Positions 47,721-59,660 of a stretch of DNA of 64,000 nt are shown piece after piece; position 1 is the stretch's first letter; each line of letters begins with the position of its first letter. Origin of the DNA: Latrodectus hesperus. Lineage: Eukaryota; Arthropoda; Arachnida; Araneae; Theridiidae. The position numbers were made by a program, and so were the translations under genes. The notes below the pieces were generated by a model that worked only from the letters and a program-made list of their open reading frames with translations, had not been told where the DNA came from and searched no databases. The DNA is taken from positions 68,797,268 through 68,861,267 of the forward strand of contig CM075853.1 of NCBI GenBank assembly GCA_037975125.1. Reading direction: 5' to 3'.

Positions 47721-49214
47721 GGCCTCGTTAAATTTTTTCAATTGAGCAGTTAATTCTAGGATTCCTGAATTTTGCACATAATTTACTAGTAATTTTAGCT
47801 CATTTGCAATTGATTTTGCTTCATTTATTGATTCCTTTGTTTTAACTATTGTGTCGTTTTCTTGAACCAGTACATTTGCGTATGTTAGTTTGGGGTTTGA
47901 ACTGGGTACAATTGTACTTTTTATATGTGCATTTAGATTTTATTTTCCTTTTATTTTGGGGAATTTATTACATCCCCTGAAACTAGCAGGATGGGCTTCG
48001 CCACAGTTGGCGCATTTCGCAGGTGTTGTAGTCGGTTTAGGACAATTTGAATGGTGATGGTCCCCTGCACATTTCACACACTTGAAATTGTGGTGACATG
48101 AGGTTTGTACATGAAAGAAGCCATGGCATCTAAAGCACTGCGTTACTCCTTTTCTTCCTTTGTATGTTTCTATTTTAACCGCTAGGTTAAATATGTGAGA
48201 CATATTGTAAATGTCTTTTGACTTGTCATTTTTAGGGAGAGTAACAATGTATAGAGGTAAGTTGATTTTGTTCCCGTCAACTTTTTTGGTCATCTGGGTA
48301 ACATTGATAATTTTAAACCCCTCTTGGATTAATTCTTGAGTTATTTCTTCTGCATTAGAGTATTGCGGAAGGTTGCGTATGACTATTTTTAGATTCTTGT
48401 CTTCTGGAAGGGCAAAAGTATGGTAGGTGGTTTTTATTTCGTCTAAAGCTGAGGTGACTTTTCTATGTGTTTCGGCATTATCCACTTTTAATGTTAAAAT
48501 TTCAGTTCCCATCATTTTTTCTTTGTAACCTGATATATTTTTTGATTGGAAGAGTTCCTGTAGATTTTTCCAATTAATTGTTTGGTCTTTTATCACTATT
48601 GGTGGTATTTTAGTGTTCTTTTTGGCTGGTTGGAAGTTTTGAGCATCACTCATTTCATTGTTATTATCTGTGACTTCATTAGATTTTTTGTTAGAGACAT
48701 TAATTTTTTCCTCAATTTTTCTTTTGATGGCTAACTTAGGTTTTAAGGTTTTAAAAGTTTAGCTAAGTTCCGGGTAGTCTTCATTTTCTGATACAATTTC
48801 GACGTCATCGCAGTCGCTTAGGACTTCAAATCGATTATTAGTTGTAACAGAGAATGGCGGTGGCGCATTTACAATAGTTTTTGGAGTGTCCCTATTTTTC
48901 GAGGTTTTCTCCCTTTGGTAACTCGCAAGGAGCTCAGTTAATTTCGTCAGCTCGATGCTGTGTATTCGCAGTAGTTCTATTTCACTGTCCGTAAGTTCCT
49001 CATTACTAATCTTCTGAATATATTCGGAAGTTAGTCTAATTTTATTGCGGATGACCCTCACCCCGATTCCAGAGTCATGTGAACTTAAGTCCGTAGCCTG
49101 AGGGGGAGGGCTTTGAGGTGAAACCTCCATCTGTCCGGTGGACTCCGAAGAGTCCATGCAGTCCAAGTCAAAACACAAGAAATTTTCAAGAAAATTTGCC
49201 CCTTGTGTTGGCAC
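47650..49214 (-). pseudogene. LINE copy 1 ORF1 (gag-like nucleic-acid-binding protein)
   Basis: Two minus-strand frames, 49214-48759 and 48653-47940, are separated by a frameshift or stop. A third frame runs to about 47650. In order: an acidic/Pro-rich N-terminus with APPPFSVTTNNRFEVLSD; a PRE_C2HC-type domain (NLKIVIRNLP to ETYKGRKGVTQ); and three Cys/His knuckles (CFRCHGFFHVQTSC, CVKCAGDHHHSNC, CANCGEAHPASFRGC). This is the gag of Jockey-type LINEs, which packages element RNA. Confidence 0.88.
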
Positions 49215-49366
49215 CGTAAGGTATCCGGGGACTTCTACTTACACAAGTCACTATCTCCGTTGGTGATGATCTTTGAGAAGCTTGAGTAAGATGACAACAC
49301 CAGAAAATGTAACACAAGAGAACACCATCTTCTATTGAGCCTAACGGACACACCACAAATATAAGA

Positions 49367-50640
49367 GACTGATAGAAATTCTAAAAAAATCCAAATAAAT
49401 TAGATGAAATTTGCTAGTAACATAAGCATCATATTATGTATCCACTAAGAAAATAACAAAATACAGTTTACTTAAATTTCACAACAACAAATAGAATATA
49501 GAAATTTCATACTTCATGGCCATAAATTAAGTGTAAATAATTAGAACAATCACCTAAAAAAATGTTTCAGAGTCATTGGAAAAATCTTCAAACTATTGTG
49601 TAACACTGTTTTTCCAGTTATGAGAGAGTCATTGACATTCCATAAAGTAACCTTAACCATTTCTTCAGCATATTCATCTTACTCATAAAATAAAAAAAAC
49701 TGTGTGTTTGCTTCGCTGCATACATAAACACACCGGAAACCATTGGATAAATTAAACGAGTACTGACGATCAAGTAGAATAACAGTTATTTTCAGTCTAC
49801 TTTCTTGAATAAGTGTTCATTTCAAGCTCTATAGTCTGTAGCAGAAGTAATGCTAGGCAAGACGAACAATGTCGGTAATCAATATGCAATCTACTTCCAT
49901 AAAGCCTTCCGCATATTATCGTGATTGATGCTTTTCTACCTAGATGTATGAATATTAGTTCAGATGGAGTTGCTTTCTACTTGCGACATGGATTAAATCT
50001 CAAATATCAGTCACCTTCAGAGGAGATAGTTCTTAGAGTATCCTTTGTTGGTCTTATCCAAAAGGAGAAAAAGTAAATTATCAATCGAGATTGCACAACA
50101 ATCTTACGGAAGAATAGCTCAATTTAGCCATTTATTAATGTCTCATTGTCATTGATGTGCTTCCACGTGATACATTGTTATAAGTATTTTTGACAAATGT
50201 CATTTAACTTTTGCACATCAATTATCTCAAAATTGCTTAATATATCCTCATTTATAAAAAAAGTCGTTATCCTTAAATTTAACGACTTTGAACTGTGTCA
50301 CATTCAGATAAAGTTATTACAGAGCTACTTTTAACGTTACGTCTGTTGAATTCAAATTTATTATAAAATTTAAAAAATATCAAGTTACTCTTTTTAGTTT
50401 ATTTGTTCTTTTCAACTTGAATTCAGGAATCCCCACAAATTTATTTGTTTATACAAAAAGTCTGAGAACTGGTGTCGATAAGATACAGATATTTTAAAGG
50501 CCATATTGATATCGTATGAATTTTCGGAATATTATTTCAAGTATTGTTTATGCCTGTACAAGCACTGGAATTAATCAAAGAAAATAAAGACAAACTCTTG
50601 TAAATAAAAGCTTTTTCATAAATTTTTAATAAATTATATT
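49367..50640. other. Spacer between the LINE and the tandem duplication
   Basis: AT-rich, with no coding or repeat features recognised. Confidence 0.5.
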
Positions 50641-51359
50641 GAATGATAAAATCAATTGATATTAACAAATTTCATCCAATGCTTCATATTTATTGACAAT
50701 AAGAGTCATGATAATAATATCGGTTCGCTAAAAGTTGATAGATGAATGATGAAAATAATTTCTTGTTAAGAATCTTTAAAAGAATTAGTTTAATACTATA
50801 TGGTTAAACGTACGTTTGAAGCAGTTTTAACATTTTAATGGAGACGAAGAATTTTTGAATATTCAAGTTTATAAATGACTGGGAAAGGCTTGAAAACACC
50901 AGTGTTTTGAGTAAATACCCTTATTTAAATTCATTGTAATATGCAGATTCTAAAGGAAATATTTGTTTAGAAACATTTCGGGGGTGAAATGGCAAATCAC
51001 AAAAATATTAAGCCGTTTAAAGTCTTAATTAAGCATAATTTTATTAAAAATGTATATTAATATATTGTTATCTACCGCTATAATTATATAAAAAACCAAT
51101 ATTAAAGATTAAAATGTAAATGACTTGGTAGCTCATTAGTAATTTGGCTTTCGGATTTTCTCTCTTGGGGTAAATATTTATTGACTTGCTTTCTTGAAGA
51201 CCTCTGCTGAATGGAAATGGAAATCTTTTCTCCCTCTTCTCCGGGAGACGGGACCTCTGAAGACTTGAACACAGGCGCCTGTCGTCAGTTCGATGGCATG
51301 CTCTTTTCAGGGCGGTCGGTGTCGGCTGAAAATGGTGCAGGGAAATTGGAATTAAGGCG

Positions 51360-52490
51360 ATAAGCGACAAGATCCGTTTAACAACTAATTATATTCAAAA
51401 AATTAGCAATTCGGAAATGACTGAAAAGGACATTGATTTACTCAAATTTCACAGTTTAGAGCTAACAAAACTAACAGACATGTGCTAGCCAACTATCATA
51501 AGCAAAAAGAAATGCAACCGCTTAACGATAAACCGCTAACAAGCGTTAAAGCTCCGCCTCCTTTCTCTGTGACCACACAAAACAGATTTGAAGCTTTTAG
51601 TGACAGCGAGGATGTTGACCTCGTCAGACCAGGAAGACTTCCCAACACTACCAACCACAAAGAATACCAAGGTTAAAACTACCTCCACTAAAAGGAAAAT
51701 TGAAGAAAATATTAATATATCTAACAAAAAAGTTAATGAAAAAACTGAATCAAAAAATAATGAAAATGATCAAGGATTTCAACCAGCCAAAAGAAATAAC
51801 AGAATTCCTCCTATCATCATAAAGGACAAAAATATCAATTGGAAACAAATTCAAGATGTTTTTAAAAATAATAACATTACCGGCTACATTGAAAAATTAA
51901 CTGGAACTTAAATACTAAAAATCAAAGTTGAAAGTGCTGAAAATCATAGGAAAATAGCCAAACTGCTAGATGATGCCTCCTACCACACATTTATATTGCC
52001 TGAGGATAGAAACCTTAAAATAGTCATCAGAGATTTACCACCTATTTACACGCCTGAAGAAATTTCCCAGGAACTTATCCTAGAAGGCTTTAAAATCATT
52101 AATATAACTCAAATGTCCAAAAAAGTTGATGGAGTTAAAATTAATTTGCCTTTATTTATTGTCACTCTATCAAATATGACAAATCTAGAGAAATCTATAA
52201 TATCTCGCATCTTTTTAACCTGGTGGTCAAAATTGAATCTTACAAAGGCCGTGAAGGAGTAACACAGTGCTTCAGATGCCAGGGGTTCTACCACACCCAA
52301 ATTTCCTGTCATCACGCAGTTAAATGTGTGAAATGTGCTGGTGATCATCACCGCTCAGAATGCAAAAAAGACATGTCCACTCCAGCTAAATGTGCAAACT
52401 GTGGAGAAGATCATCCTGCCAGCTATAGGGGCTGTAATAAATTTCCAAAATCAAACTACCTCAACAAATTTGAATTTTCTAGATAAACAT
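51360..52490 (+). pseudogene. LINE copy 2 ORF1 (gag-like), frameshifted
   Basis: Several + frames align with ORF1 of copy 1: KIRLTTNYIQKIS near 51375, APPPFSVTTQNRFEAFSD near 51555, IPPIIIKDKNINWKQIQD near 51810, NLKIVIRDLPP near 52010, and knuckles CFRCQGFYHTQISC, CVKCAGDHHRSEC and CANCGEDHPASYRGC at 52269-52440. Stops and frameshifts occur near 51486, 51910 and 52190. The ORF1 end is fused by deletion to ORF2, so the ORF1 C-terminus and the first part of the endonuclease are missing. Confidence 0.85.
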
Positions 52491-53380
52491 ACTATAGACA
52501 TTGCCATAATCACAGAAACCCACTTAAGAGCAAATATGATTCTTAATGTACCAAACTACAACGTATATCGTACTGACAGGACACATCATGCTGGTGGAGG
52601 AACCGCAATTATTATCAAAAGATCTTTTAATTCCACACTGTATAGTAGCAAAATAGGAGATGGTTTTGAAGAAACTTCAGCTATCATCAACCTGGGAAAT
52701 AATCTTAAATTCAAAATTACTAGCTATTACAACAGACCTAAGCATAATTTACAAGACCAAGAAATTATGAACATTCTACCTGCTAATATTCCTACAATTG
52801 CTGGAGGTGACTTTAACAGCAAGAACATCACCTGGGGATGCAACACTACTAATAAAAATGGAACTAAATTATTAGAAATAGCACAAAATTATAATTTAAA
52901 AATAATTGCTCCAATCAAACCTACGCATTTCCACTATACACACCAAGGAGACATCTTGGACATTTTTCTTACAAATACCAGCTACCCACTATCAGCACAG
53001 ACTATCTATGATCTCTCTTCTGATCACTTTCTAGTTCTTGGATGCCTGGGAATAAAGAAAAATATTACGAATAAATTTTTATTCAGAACCAACTGGCAAC
53101 TCTATTATAATATTCTTCAAGATCAAGTTAACAAAGAAAATCAATCATTAATCAATAATAATCAACCCAATAGTAATAATAATCAAAAAATTAAAAATAA
53201 AATAAATAATGATATAAACTTATTCAATGAAAATATCAATCATGCAAAAGAAATAGCAACCTATAAAATTAAATACCACGAAAATTACTTAAAGTTACCA
53301 AATAGCATAAGAGAAATCATAAAAGAAAGAAATCGCATCGGAAACAATTTCATAAAACCTTGAACCCACGACTCAAAACT
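52480..53380 (+). pseudogene. LINE copy 2 endonuclease domain and linker
   Basis: A long + frame has the AP-endonuclease boxes in order: IDIAIITETHLR (catalytic Glu), AGGGTAIIIKR, TIAGGDFNSKNITWG (the Asp/Asn box), GDILDIFLT and LSSDHFLVLG (the SDH box). The linker TNWQLYYNILQDQ follows. The very N-terminus of the domain is lost in the ORF1/ORF2 deletion. In the family this enzyme nicks the target strand to prime reverse transcription. Confidence 0.88.
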
Positions 53381-55180
53381 ACAGTCAACAAATTTCATAA
53401 GAAAATTAAAAAACTCTGCACAGACTATAGGACTAAGCAATGGCAAGATAAAATAGAAAGCCTTAGCACAGAAAACAACTCTATATGGGAATTTGCAAAA
53501 CAATTAAGAAGAAAAACAACAACTAATCATTGCATTAATGGCCAAAATGGACCAGTTTATACAAACTATGAAAAACTGAACATCTTTGCAAATACCATAT
53601 TTCTACAATTTCAACCTAACAAAGTCACAGATGAGTCCTTCACCAATGGTATTAATTCATTTATTCAAAACTATATGCAAGCTAATATTCCTCATAATAC
53701 CGTTACACCAACGAATGATGATGAAATAATTAAAATTATTAAAAATCTAAAGACCAAAAAAGCCCCAGGAGAAGATAATATTACCAACAATATGATCAAA
53801 TATTTACCTATTGGACTTTATTCGGAAACTCATTAATATTCATAATAACTGCCTTAAAATATCATATTTTCCTAGAATCTGGAAAACTGCTACCATAATT
53901 CTTTTCCCAAAGCCTGGAAAGGATCCCAGAATACCTGAAAACTACAGATCTATCAGCCTGCTTCCAGCTTTAGGAAAAATATTTGAAAAAATAATTGATT
54001 ATAGAATTAAATGTTATCTTCACCTAATTCCGGAACAACGATATGGCTTCAGGAACAACTTATCAACTGTTAAACAACTCATAAGAATTACTGAGATTAT
54101 AGGTCAAAATATTCATCGCAATGTGTATACAGCTATGGTCATGCTCGACGTTGCAAAAGCTTTTGATAGAGTATGGCACGAAGGCCTACAATACAAACTC
54201 ATAAAACTCAACATAAACACTGATATAATTTTACTCATCACCTCATATCTAACTCATCGCTTCTTCCATATTAAATACAATAATGAAAACTCTATTACTT
54301 TGAACATCAATGCTGGAGTCCCCCAAGGTAGCATCCTGGGCCCAATCTTATACATCTTAGTCAGTATTGTACAAACCGGGGAAGTCATGGGTGAAAAATA
54401 GGTATACTATTTTTCACCCATGACTTCCCCGGTTTGTACAATAACTCAATTCAAATTGCTTTCTACGCAGATGACACTGCTATTATAGCTGATTCTATGA
54501 GGCAGAATAATGCTATTCATAAACTTCAAAATGCGTTAATTAACATCGAAAACTGGTGCAGTAAATGGAGAATAAATATAAATGCTGATAAATCCCAACT
54601 TATAGTATTTAATAGAAAAAAAGAAAAATAAAATAAAATTACTTCAACATAATAAACTCTATCTATTCGATAAAATCATTCCGGAAGTGAAAACAATTAA
54701 ATATCTTGGATTAACATTTACTACTCAACTTTCATGGACTGCACATATCAATAACGTTATTAAAAAAGCCAATCAAGCTTATGGATGCCTATTCAACTGA
54801 ATTGGAAAAAACTCAAATTTAACACTAAAACTCAAGAGACTGCTCTACCTTACAATGTTAAGACCCATCATCACCTATGCTTCACCTGTGTGGAATACTA
54901 TTACGCCAAGAGACAAACACAAACTTAGAGTGTATCAACATAAAATACTTAGAAAAATTACGAAAGTGCCCTGCTATATTCGCAAAAAAAAAACATTTCA
55001 AAAGATCTGAAAATCATTGATATTCTAGAGCATATTGCTAACCTAAATAAAAAATTCTACGATAAAGGAATTAACTGCACAGATGGTGCATTTAATCAAG
55101 TTTTTCGCTATGAGTATCTCATAGAAGACTGTAAATATAGGCCAATCGCCAGACATTATTTAGATGAATATATTTAATAT
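53360..55180 (+). pseudogene. LINE copy 2 reverse transcriptase, broken by frameshifts and a palindrome
   Basis: Frames 53360-53836 and 53811-54401 carry KTKKAPGEDNI, ENYRSISLLPALGKIFEKII, YGFRNNLSTVKQL, LDVAKAFDRVWH and NAGVPQGSILGPILY. The frame is cut at about 54360 by a perfect inverted repeat, then resumes with AFYADDTAII (intact catalytic Asp pair) at 54450-54490. Further frameshifts occur after 54631, and the thumb and C-terminal region is recognisable to about 55180. Unlike copy 1 the catalytic box is intact, but the gene as a whole is dead. Confidence 0.9.
54365..54443. repeat. Perfect 37-nt inverted repeat inside LINE copy 2
   Basis: The left arm 54365-54401 and the right arm 54407-54443 are exact reverse complements with a 5-nt spacer. 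The right arm is normal RT coding sequence (THDFPGLYNN). The left arm has no counterpart in copy 1 and adds a premature stop. Confidence 0.97.
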
Positions 55181-55570
55181 AATTTTTGTATATAGAATAT
55201 ATAGCCTTACTTAACTTCATATTACTCTTCATTTATTCAGGATTATTTCTTATTTTTTCTATTTTCACTGTATATAACAATTTTATTTTAACTTTATTAT
55301 TTCCTCTATTCTCGAGTAGAATAAAAATTTTCAACTCATTAAAAAAAAATTTCGACTCATTGCTCTGCCTCTCAACTCTCTGCTGATTGGCTCTCACCGC
55401 CAAGACTCGGTTCTTCACTCCTCAAGACTAGCGTTCCCTGTCAGTACCGCAATGTCTTCCTTCAAGGACTTATCATAGATGAAGAAGTAAAGGCCAGCTC
55501 TGCAGGCCGACACTTCGTAAACGAAAATAGATACAAATACGGACTTGGTAGCCCGGTGAAAAAAGAAAAT

Positions 55571-55645
55571 ATTATGAATGAATTCGTACTGATGATTATG
55601 AATGAATTCGTACTGATGAATATTATGAATGAATTCGTACTGATA
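55571..55645 (+). repeat. Three tandem copies of a ~25-bp motif
   Basis: ATTATGAATGAATTCGTACT followed by GATG(A) occurs three times. Unit 2 of the large duplication has only one copy at the matching place (about 57910-57935), so the expansion is specific to unit 1. Confidence 0.9.
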
Positions 55646-56579
55646 AAAGCCATGAATATTGAGTAGTTCGTTGCAAGTGTGCATTAAAATAGATTGTCGA
55701 TAGCAATTTTCCAATATATGACTACAAATTATTGGGCTTGTTATTAGCGCTAAAGTGCAGAAAATTCAATTTTGGCGGGTTTCTACCGTTATGTTCAATT
55801 TTATAATCAATCAAAGAAAGAATGATTTTTTTGTTTCCTTGATTGATTCCGTAGCAGTTACCAACAATAAATGTGAGAGATTGTTAATCAAGTCGGTTAC
55901 GCAAAGTGCGTATGAAGCCATTCCAGGGAACCAAGAAGAAAATACCAGCGTTCTCACGTTTAAAACAATTTCGGGAAATTGAATGATTTTTTTTGCGCTC
56001 ATGTGTTTTACATATCTTTTCATTATTTCAGCAATATTAATTATAAAAGAAAATTTTTCATATCGGCTAGTACTAAACAAGGCAATAGTCTTAAGATTCA
56101 AGAGAGATCGTTTACAAACAAATATTGTAGTTATTAATTTAGATTTCTATTAATTAATAAATATTTTAAAAATTAAATTGTCCTTATACCAATTTAAACT
56201 AACTATAAAGGGGATGAGATTTGTTAAGTCTTTTTCAATTTTCTTTTTCTCCTGTTCTGTTGTTTATGTGTTAATAGTTTGAATCAATAGAAAATGGTTT
56301 CTCAAACCGATGCTTTGCACCTTATATGAGATTTAGTTTTATTTACAAAATGAACTTCGAAAATATTCGGTAAAAATAAGGATTGCTGTCTTAGCTTGGG
56401 GAAATAATTTTCGCCAAGTGGAGGAGACAAGGGTATTGGAATTTGACTGGCAACCCAAAGTAGCCACCAATCGGCGTAAGAAACCGGGTTTTTCCCCGAT
56501 TTAGAATTACTAGGCCTAAAGGTATACAAGAAAACAGTAATCGTAATAGGAATTAATTAAATATTTTATTAAAAAATAT

Positions 56580-56880
56580 GTGCTGATCACCCTGTCTAGT
56601 GGTTAGAGTGCCTGACTGCGAATAGGGAGCTCCTGAATTAGAATCCTAGTTCAGGCATGGATGTACTTTGTCTCTCTATCTATCCTGTTTTTGTCCTTTC
56701 CTTCTATGAATGGATTATGAGTAGTTTCCTACCCTATAACCAGGTACCTATATGGCATGTGTGTACTGAGGAAGTCAGACTCCACACCAGAATATGGTTC
56801 AGTTTAAAATGTTCTACACACTTTTTTCCAACTGAACGCACCCCATTATGTCAGCCTAGCTGGCACGTGACAAGAACATT
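56580..56880 (+). mobile_element. tRNA-headed SINE (family A) in unit 1
   Basis: The head CCTGTCTAGTGGTTAGAGTG has a decayed B box. The body is GGCATGGATGTACTTTGTCT, then CCTATAACC and GTGTACTGAGGAAGTCAGAC, and the end is CACCCCATTATGTCAGCCTAG. It matches the copy at 34114-34396 in reverse and the copy at 58843-59093. Confidence 0.85.
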
Positions 56881-57224
56881 TATTTTTCCAACGACTCTGA
56901 AACATTAAAAATATTTTTGAATTAAAATTAAGGGAAATAAAGAAGCAAAAATAATTACATTTAATAATATCTAGTTATAAAACAATGAATTTCAGTGATT
57001 TAAGATATGGAATATTATAAATTATTAATATGTATAAGAGTTGGCAAATCTAGAATAATTTAAAAAATAGGAAGATTCCATAATTTTGTTTATTATAGAA
57101 AATTTAAATATTTTATATACGATTCTACGAATTGTATGTCTGCAGAAAATAATTAAAATAAAATTCTTTCCTTCAGTTTTCATTCGGCGCTCTGTATGCA
57201 CAGCAAAATCCAAAATAAATATAA

Positions 57225-57360
57225 AAGCTAGAGGTTAATTTCTGGCACGATATCCATAGTGAAATACAAAACGAATATAAAAGACAGTATTGAAATTCCG
57301 GAGCTATATCTAAAGCTAAATACAAGATGAATAGACAGTATTGAAATTCCGGCACTTATA
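57225..57360 (-). repeat. Minisatellite, 50-58 bp units (unit 1 copy)
   Basis: Two to three tandem units contain GACAGTATTGAAATTCCGG and AAATACAAAACGAATATAAA. The same array in unit 2 (59450-59990) has more units. Confidence 0.8.
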
Positions 57361-57381
57361 ATTAATTTGTTGTTAAAATCA

Positions 57382-57438
57382 ATGAAGCATTGGATGTTAA
57401 AATGAATTGATTTCCATAAAGTTAATCCAATGCTTCAT
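57382..57438. repeat. 14-nt inverted repeat at the duplication junction
   Basis: ATGAAGCATTGGAT at 57382-57395 is the exact reverse complement of 57425-57438. It sits where unit 1 ends and unit 2 begins. Confidence 0.85.
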
Positions 57439-59660
57439 ATTTATTGAAAATACGAGTCATAATAATAATATTGGTTCGTTTAAGTTGATAGATGAATGAG
57501 GAAAATAATTTCTTGTTAAGAATCTTTAAAAGAATTAGTTTAATACTATATGGTTAAACTTACGTTTGAAGCAGTTTTTAAGATTTTATTGGTGTCGAAG
57601 AATTTTTGAATATTCATGTTTATAAATGACTGGGAAAGGCTTGAAAAATGCCACTAGTGTTTTGAGTAAATACCATTATTTATATTCATTGTAATATGCA
57701 GATTTTAAAGGAAATGTTTTTTGTTTAGAAACATTTCGGGTGAAATGGCAAATCATAAAAAAATATTAATCAGATTGAAGTATTAACTAAGAATAATTTT
57801 ATTAAAAATGTATATTAATATATTGTTATCTAGCGCTATAATTATACAAAAAAACAATATTAAAAATTAAAATATAGATGGTTTGGTAGCCCGGTGAAAA
57901 AAAGAAAAATATGTATGAATTCGTAATGATGAAAGCAATGAAGTTTGAGAAGTTTGTTGCTAGTGTACATAAAATTAGATTGTCGATATCAATTTTTCAA
58001 TGTATGACTACAAATTATTGGACTTGTTATTAGGTCTAAATTGCATAAAATTCAATTTTAATGGGTTTCTTTTTTCTTGTTAAATAACTATCTATTTCAT
58101 AATCAAAGCAACAATGATTTTTCTTTCCTTGATTTATACTGTAGAGGTTATCCACAATAAAAACGAGAGATAATTAATCAAGTCGGTTATGCAAAGTGCG
58201 TAAGAAGCCATTACAGTGAACCACAAGAAGAAAATATCAACGTTCTAACATTTAATACAAACATGAGAGCAAGTACAAAAAATGAAAACAATTTCAGAAA
58301 ACTTAACGAACTATTTGCTCTCATGTGTTTTACAAATATTCTTTTTATTATTTCAGAAATATTAATTAAAAGAAATTTTTTAATGTCGGCTTGAGCAAGG
58401 CAATAGTCTTAAGATTCATGAGAGATCGTTTACAAATATTGTAGCTATTAATTTAGATTTCTGTTAATTAATAAATTTTTTAAAAACTAAATTTTTCTTA
58501 TACCAATTTAAACTAACTATAAAGGCGATGATTTGTCAGGTCTTTTTCATTCTTTTTCTCCTGTTCTGTTTTTCATGTGTTTATAGTTTGAACCTACAAA
58601 ATGAACTTCGAAAATATTCGGTAAAACTAAGTACTGATTGTCTCAGCTTGGGGAAATAATTTTCGACAAGTGGAGGAGACAAGGGTATTGAAATTTGACT
58701 CGCAACCCAAAGTAGTGGCCAATGGGCGTAAGAAAAGGGGTTTTTCCCCGATTTAGAATTACTAGGCCTAAAGGTATAGAAGAAAACATAAATCGTAATA
58801 GGAACTGATTAAGTATTTTATTTAAAAAATATGCAGACCACCCTGTCTAGTGGTCAGAGTGCCTGACTGCGTACTGGGAGGTCCTGAGTTGGAATCCCAG
58901 TTCGGGTATGGATGTACTTTCTCTCTCCATCTATCATGTCTTTGGCCTTCCCATGTGTGAATGGTTGTGCCTACCCTATAAACGCATTCCTAGGGCATGT
59001 GTGTACTGAGGAAGTCGGACTCTATACCAAATTACGGTTCAGTTAGTAAAGTTGAGAAACGCACCCCATGATGTCTGCCTAGCTGACACATAACATTTAA
59101 AAATATTTTAGATTCAAAATTAAAGGAAATAAATAAGCAAAAAAATTATACATTTAATAACATCTAGTTATAAAACAATGAATTTCAGTGATTTAAGATA
59201 TAGAATGTGTGTTATAGAATATGCCGCATTACTACGTAAAAGTAGGCAAATCTTGAATATAATTTTAAAAAATAGAATGATTGAGTAATTTTGTTTATTA
59301 TAGGAAATTTAAATACTTAATATACTATTCTACGAATACTCTGTCTGCAGAAAATAATTAAATTCTTATCTTCATCCATTTTCATTTTTCGTCTACATGC
59401 ACAGCAAAATCAATAATAATAATAAAAAAAAAATTTGAATATAAAAGCCGGAGTTTAATTTCTGGCACGATATCCATAGGGAAATACAAAACGAATATAA
59501 AAGAAAGGAATGAAATTCCCTCGCGATATGTCCACAGCGAAATACAAAATGAATATAAAAGACAGTATTGAAATTCCAGCACTATATCCAAAGCGAAATA
59601 CAAAACTAATAGACAGTATTGAAATTCCGGCACTATATCCACAACGAAATAAAAAATGTG
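57395..59660 (+). repeat. Unit 2 of the tandem duplication (empty LINE site)
   Basis: Colinear with unit 1 except that it lacks LINE copy 2 and has one rather than three copies of the 25-bp motif. It carries the SINE and minisatellite at matching positions, so both predate the duplication. No coding capacity is recognised. Confidence 0.9.
58843..59093 (+). mobile_element. tRNA-headed SINE (family A) in unit 2
   Basis: CCTGTCTAGTGGTCAGAGTG, then a B-box-like GAGTTGGAATCCC, GTTCGGGTATGGATGTAC, CCTATAAACGC and GTGTACTGAGGAAGTCGGAC, ending ACGCACCCCATGATGTC. It is the duplicate of the 56580-56880 copy. Confidence 0.87.

Larger units (their letters stand above)
45316..49354 (-). mobile_element. 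Jockey-like LINE copy 1
   Basis: A 4039-bp insertion with 12-bp flanking direct repeats ACAAATATAAGA (45304-45315 and 49355-49366). On the minus strand the order is 5' UTR, ORF1 (gag with zinc knuckles), a remnant of the endonuclease, reverse transcriptase and 3' UTR. The 3' end reads CAGGCCGACACTTCGTAAA, then about 20 AT-rich bases with no poly-A. The same 3' end occurs in copy 2. It is inactive: the endonuclease core is deleted, an in-frame stop is present and the catalytic box is mutated. Confidence 0.92.
51133..55541 (+). mobile_element. Jockey-like LINE copy 2
   Basis: A 4409-bp insertion flanked by the 11-bp direct repeat GACTTGGTAGC (51122-51132 and 55542-55552). Unit 2 of the tandem duplication carries a single related site (GTTTGGTAGC, 57881-57890). 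In order: 5' UTR, ORF1, endonuclease, RT, and a 3' UTR ending CAGGCCGACACTTCGTAAA plus about 20 AT-rich bases with no poly-A. It is related to copy 1 but is a distinct lineage, clearly diverged at protein level. Several frameshifts and a palindromic insertion make it inactive. Confidence 0.93.
50645..57370 (+). repeat. Unit 1 of a ~2.2-kb tandem duplication (interrupted by a LINE)
   Basis: 50645-51132 matches 57395-57888, and 55542-57360 matches 57876-59640, with moderate divergence. Shared landmarks include ATCCAATGCTTCATATTTATTG, TTGATAGATGAATGA, GGTAGCCCGGTGAAAAAA, a SINE at the same internal position and the terminal minisatellite. The 4.4-kb block 51133-55541 is absent from unit 2. Confidence 0.9.

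Noticed and set aside
51068..51370. 100-codon minus-strand ORF
   Set aside because: It crosses the 5' insertion border of LINE copy 2 at 51133 and is therefore a chimera of host and element DNA.
55415..55714. 99-codon minus-strand ORF
   Set aside because: It spans the LINE 3' end, the target duplication and the 25-bp tandem repeats, so it cannot be one gene.
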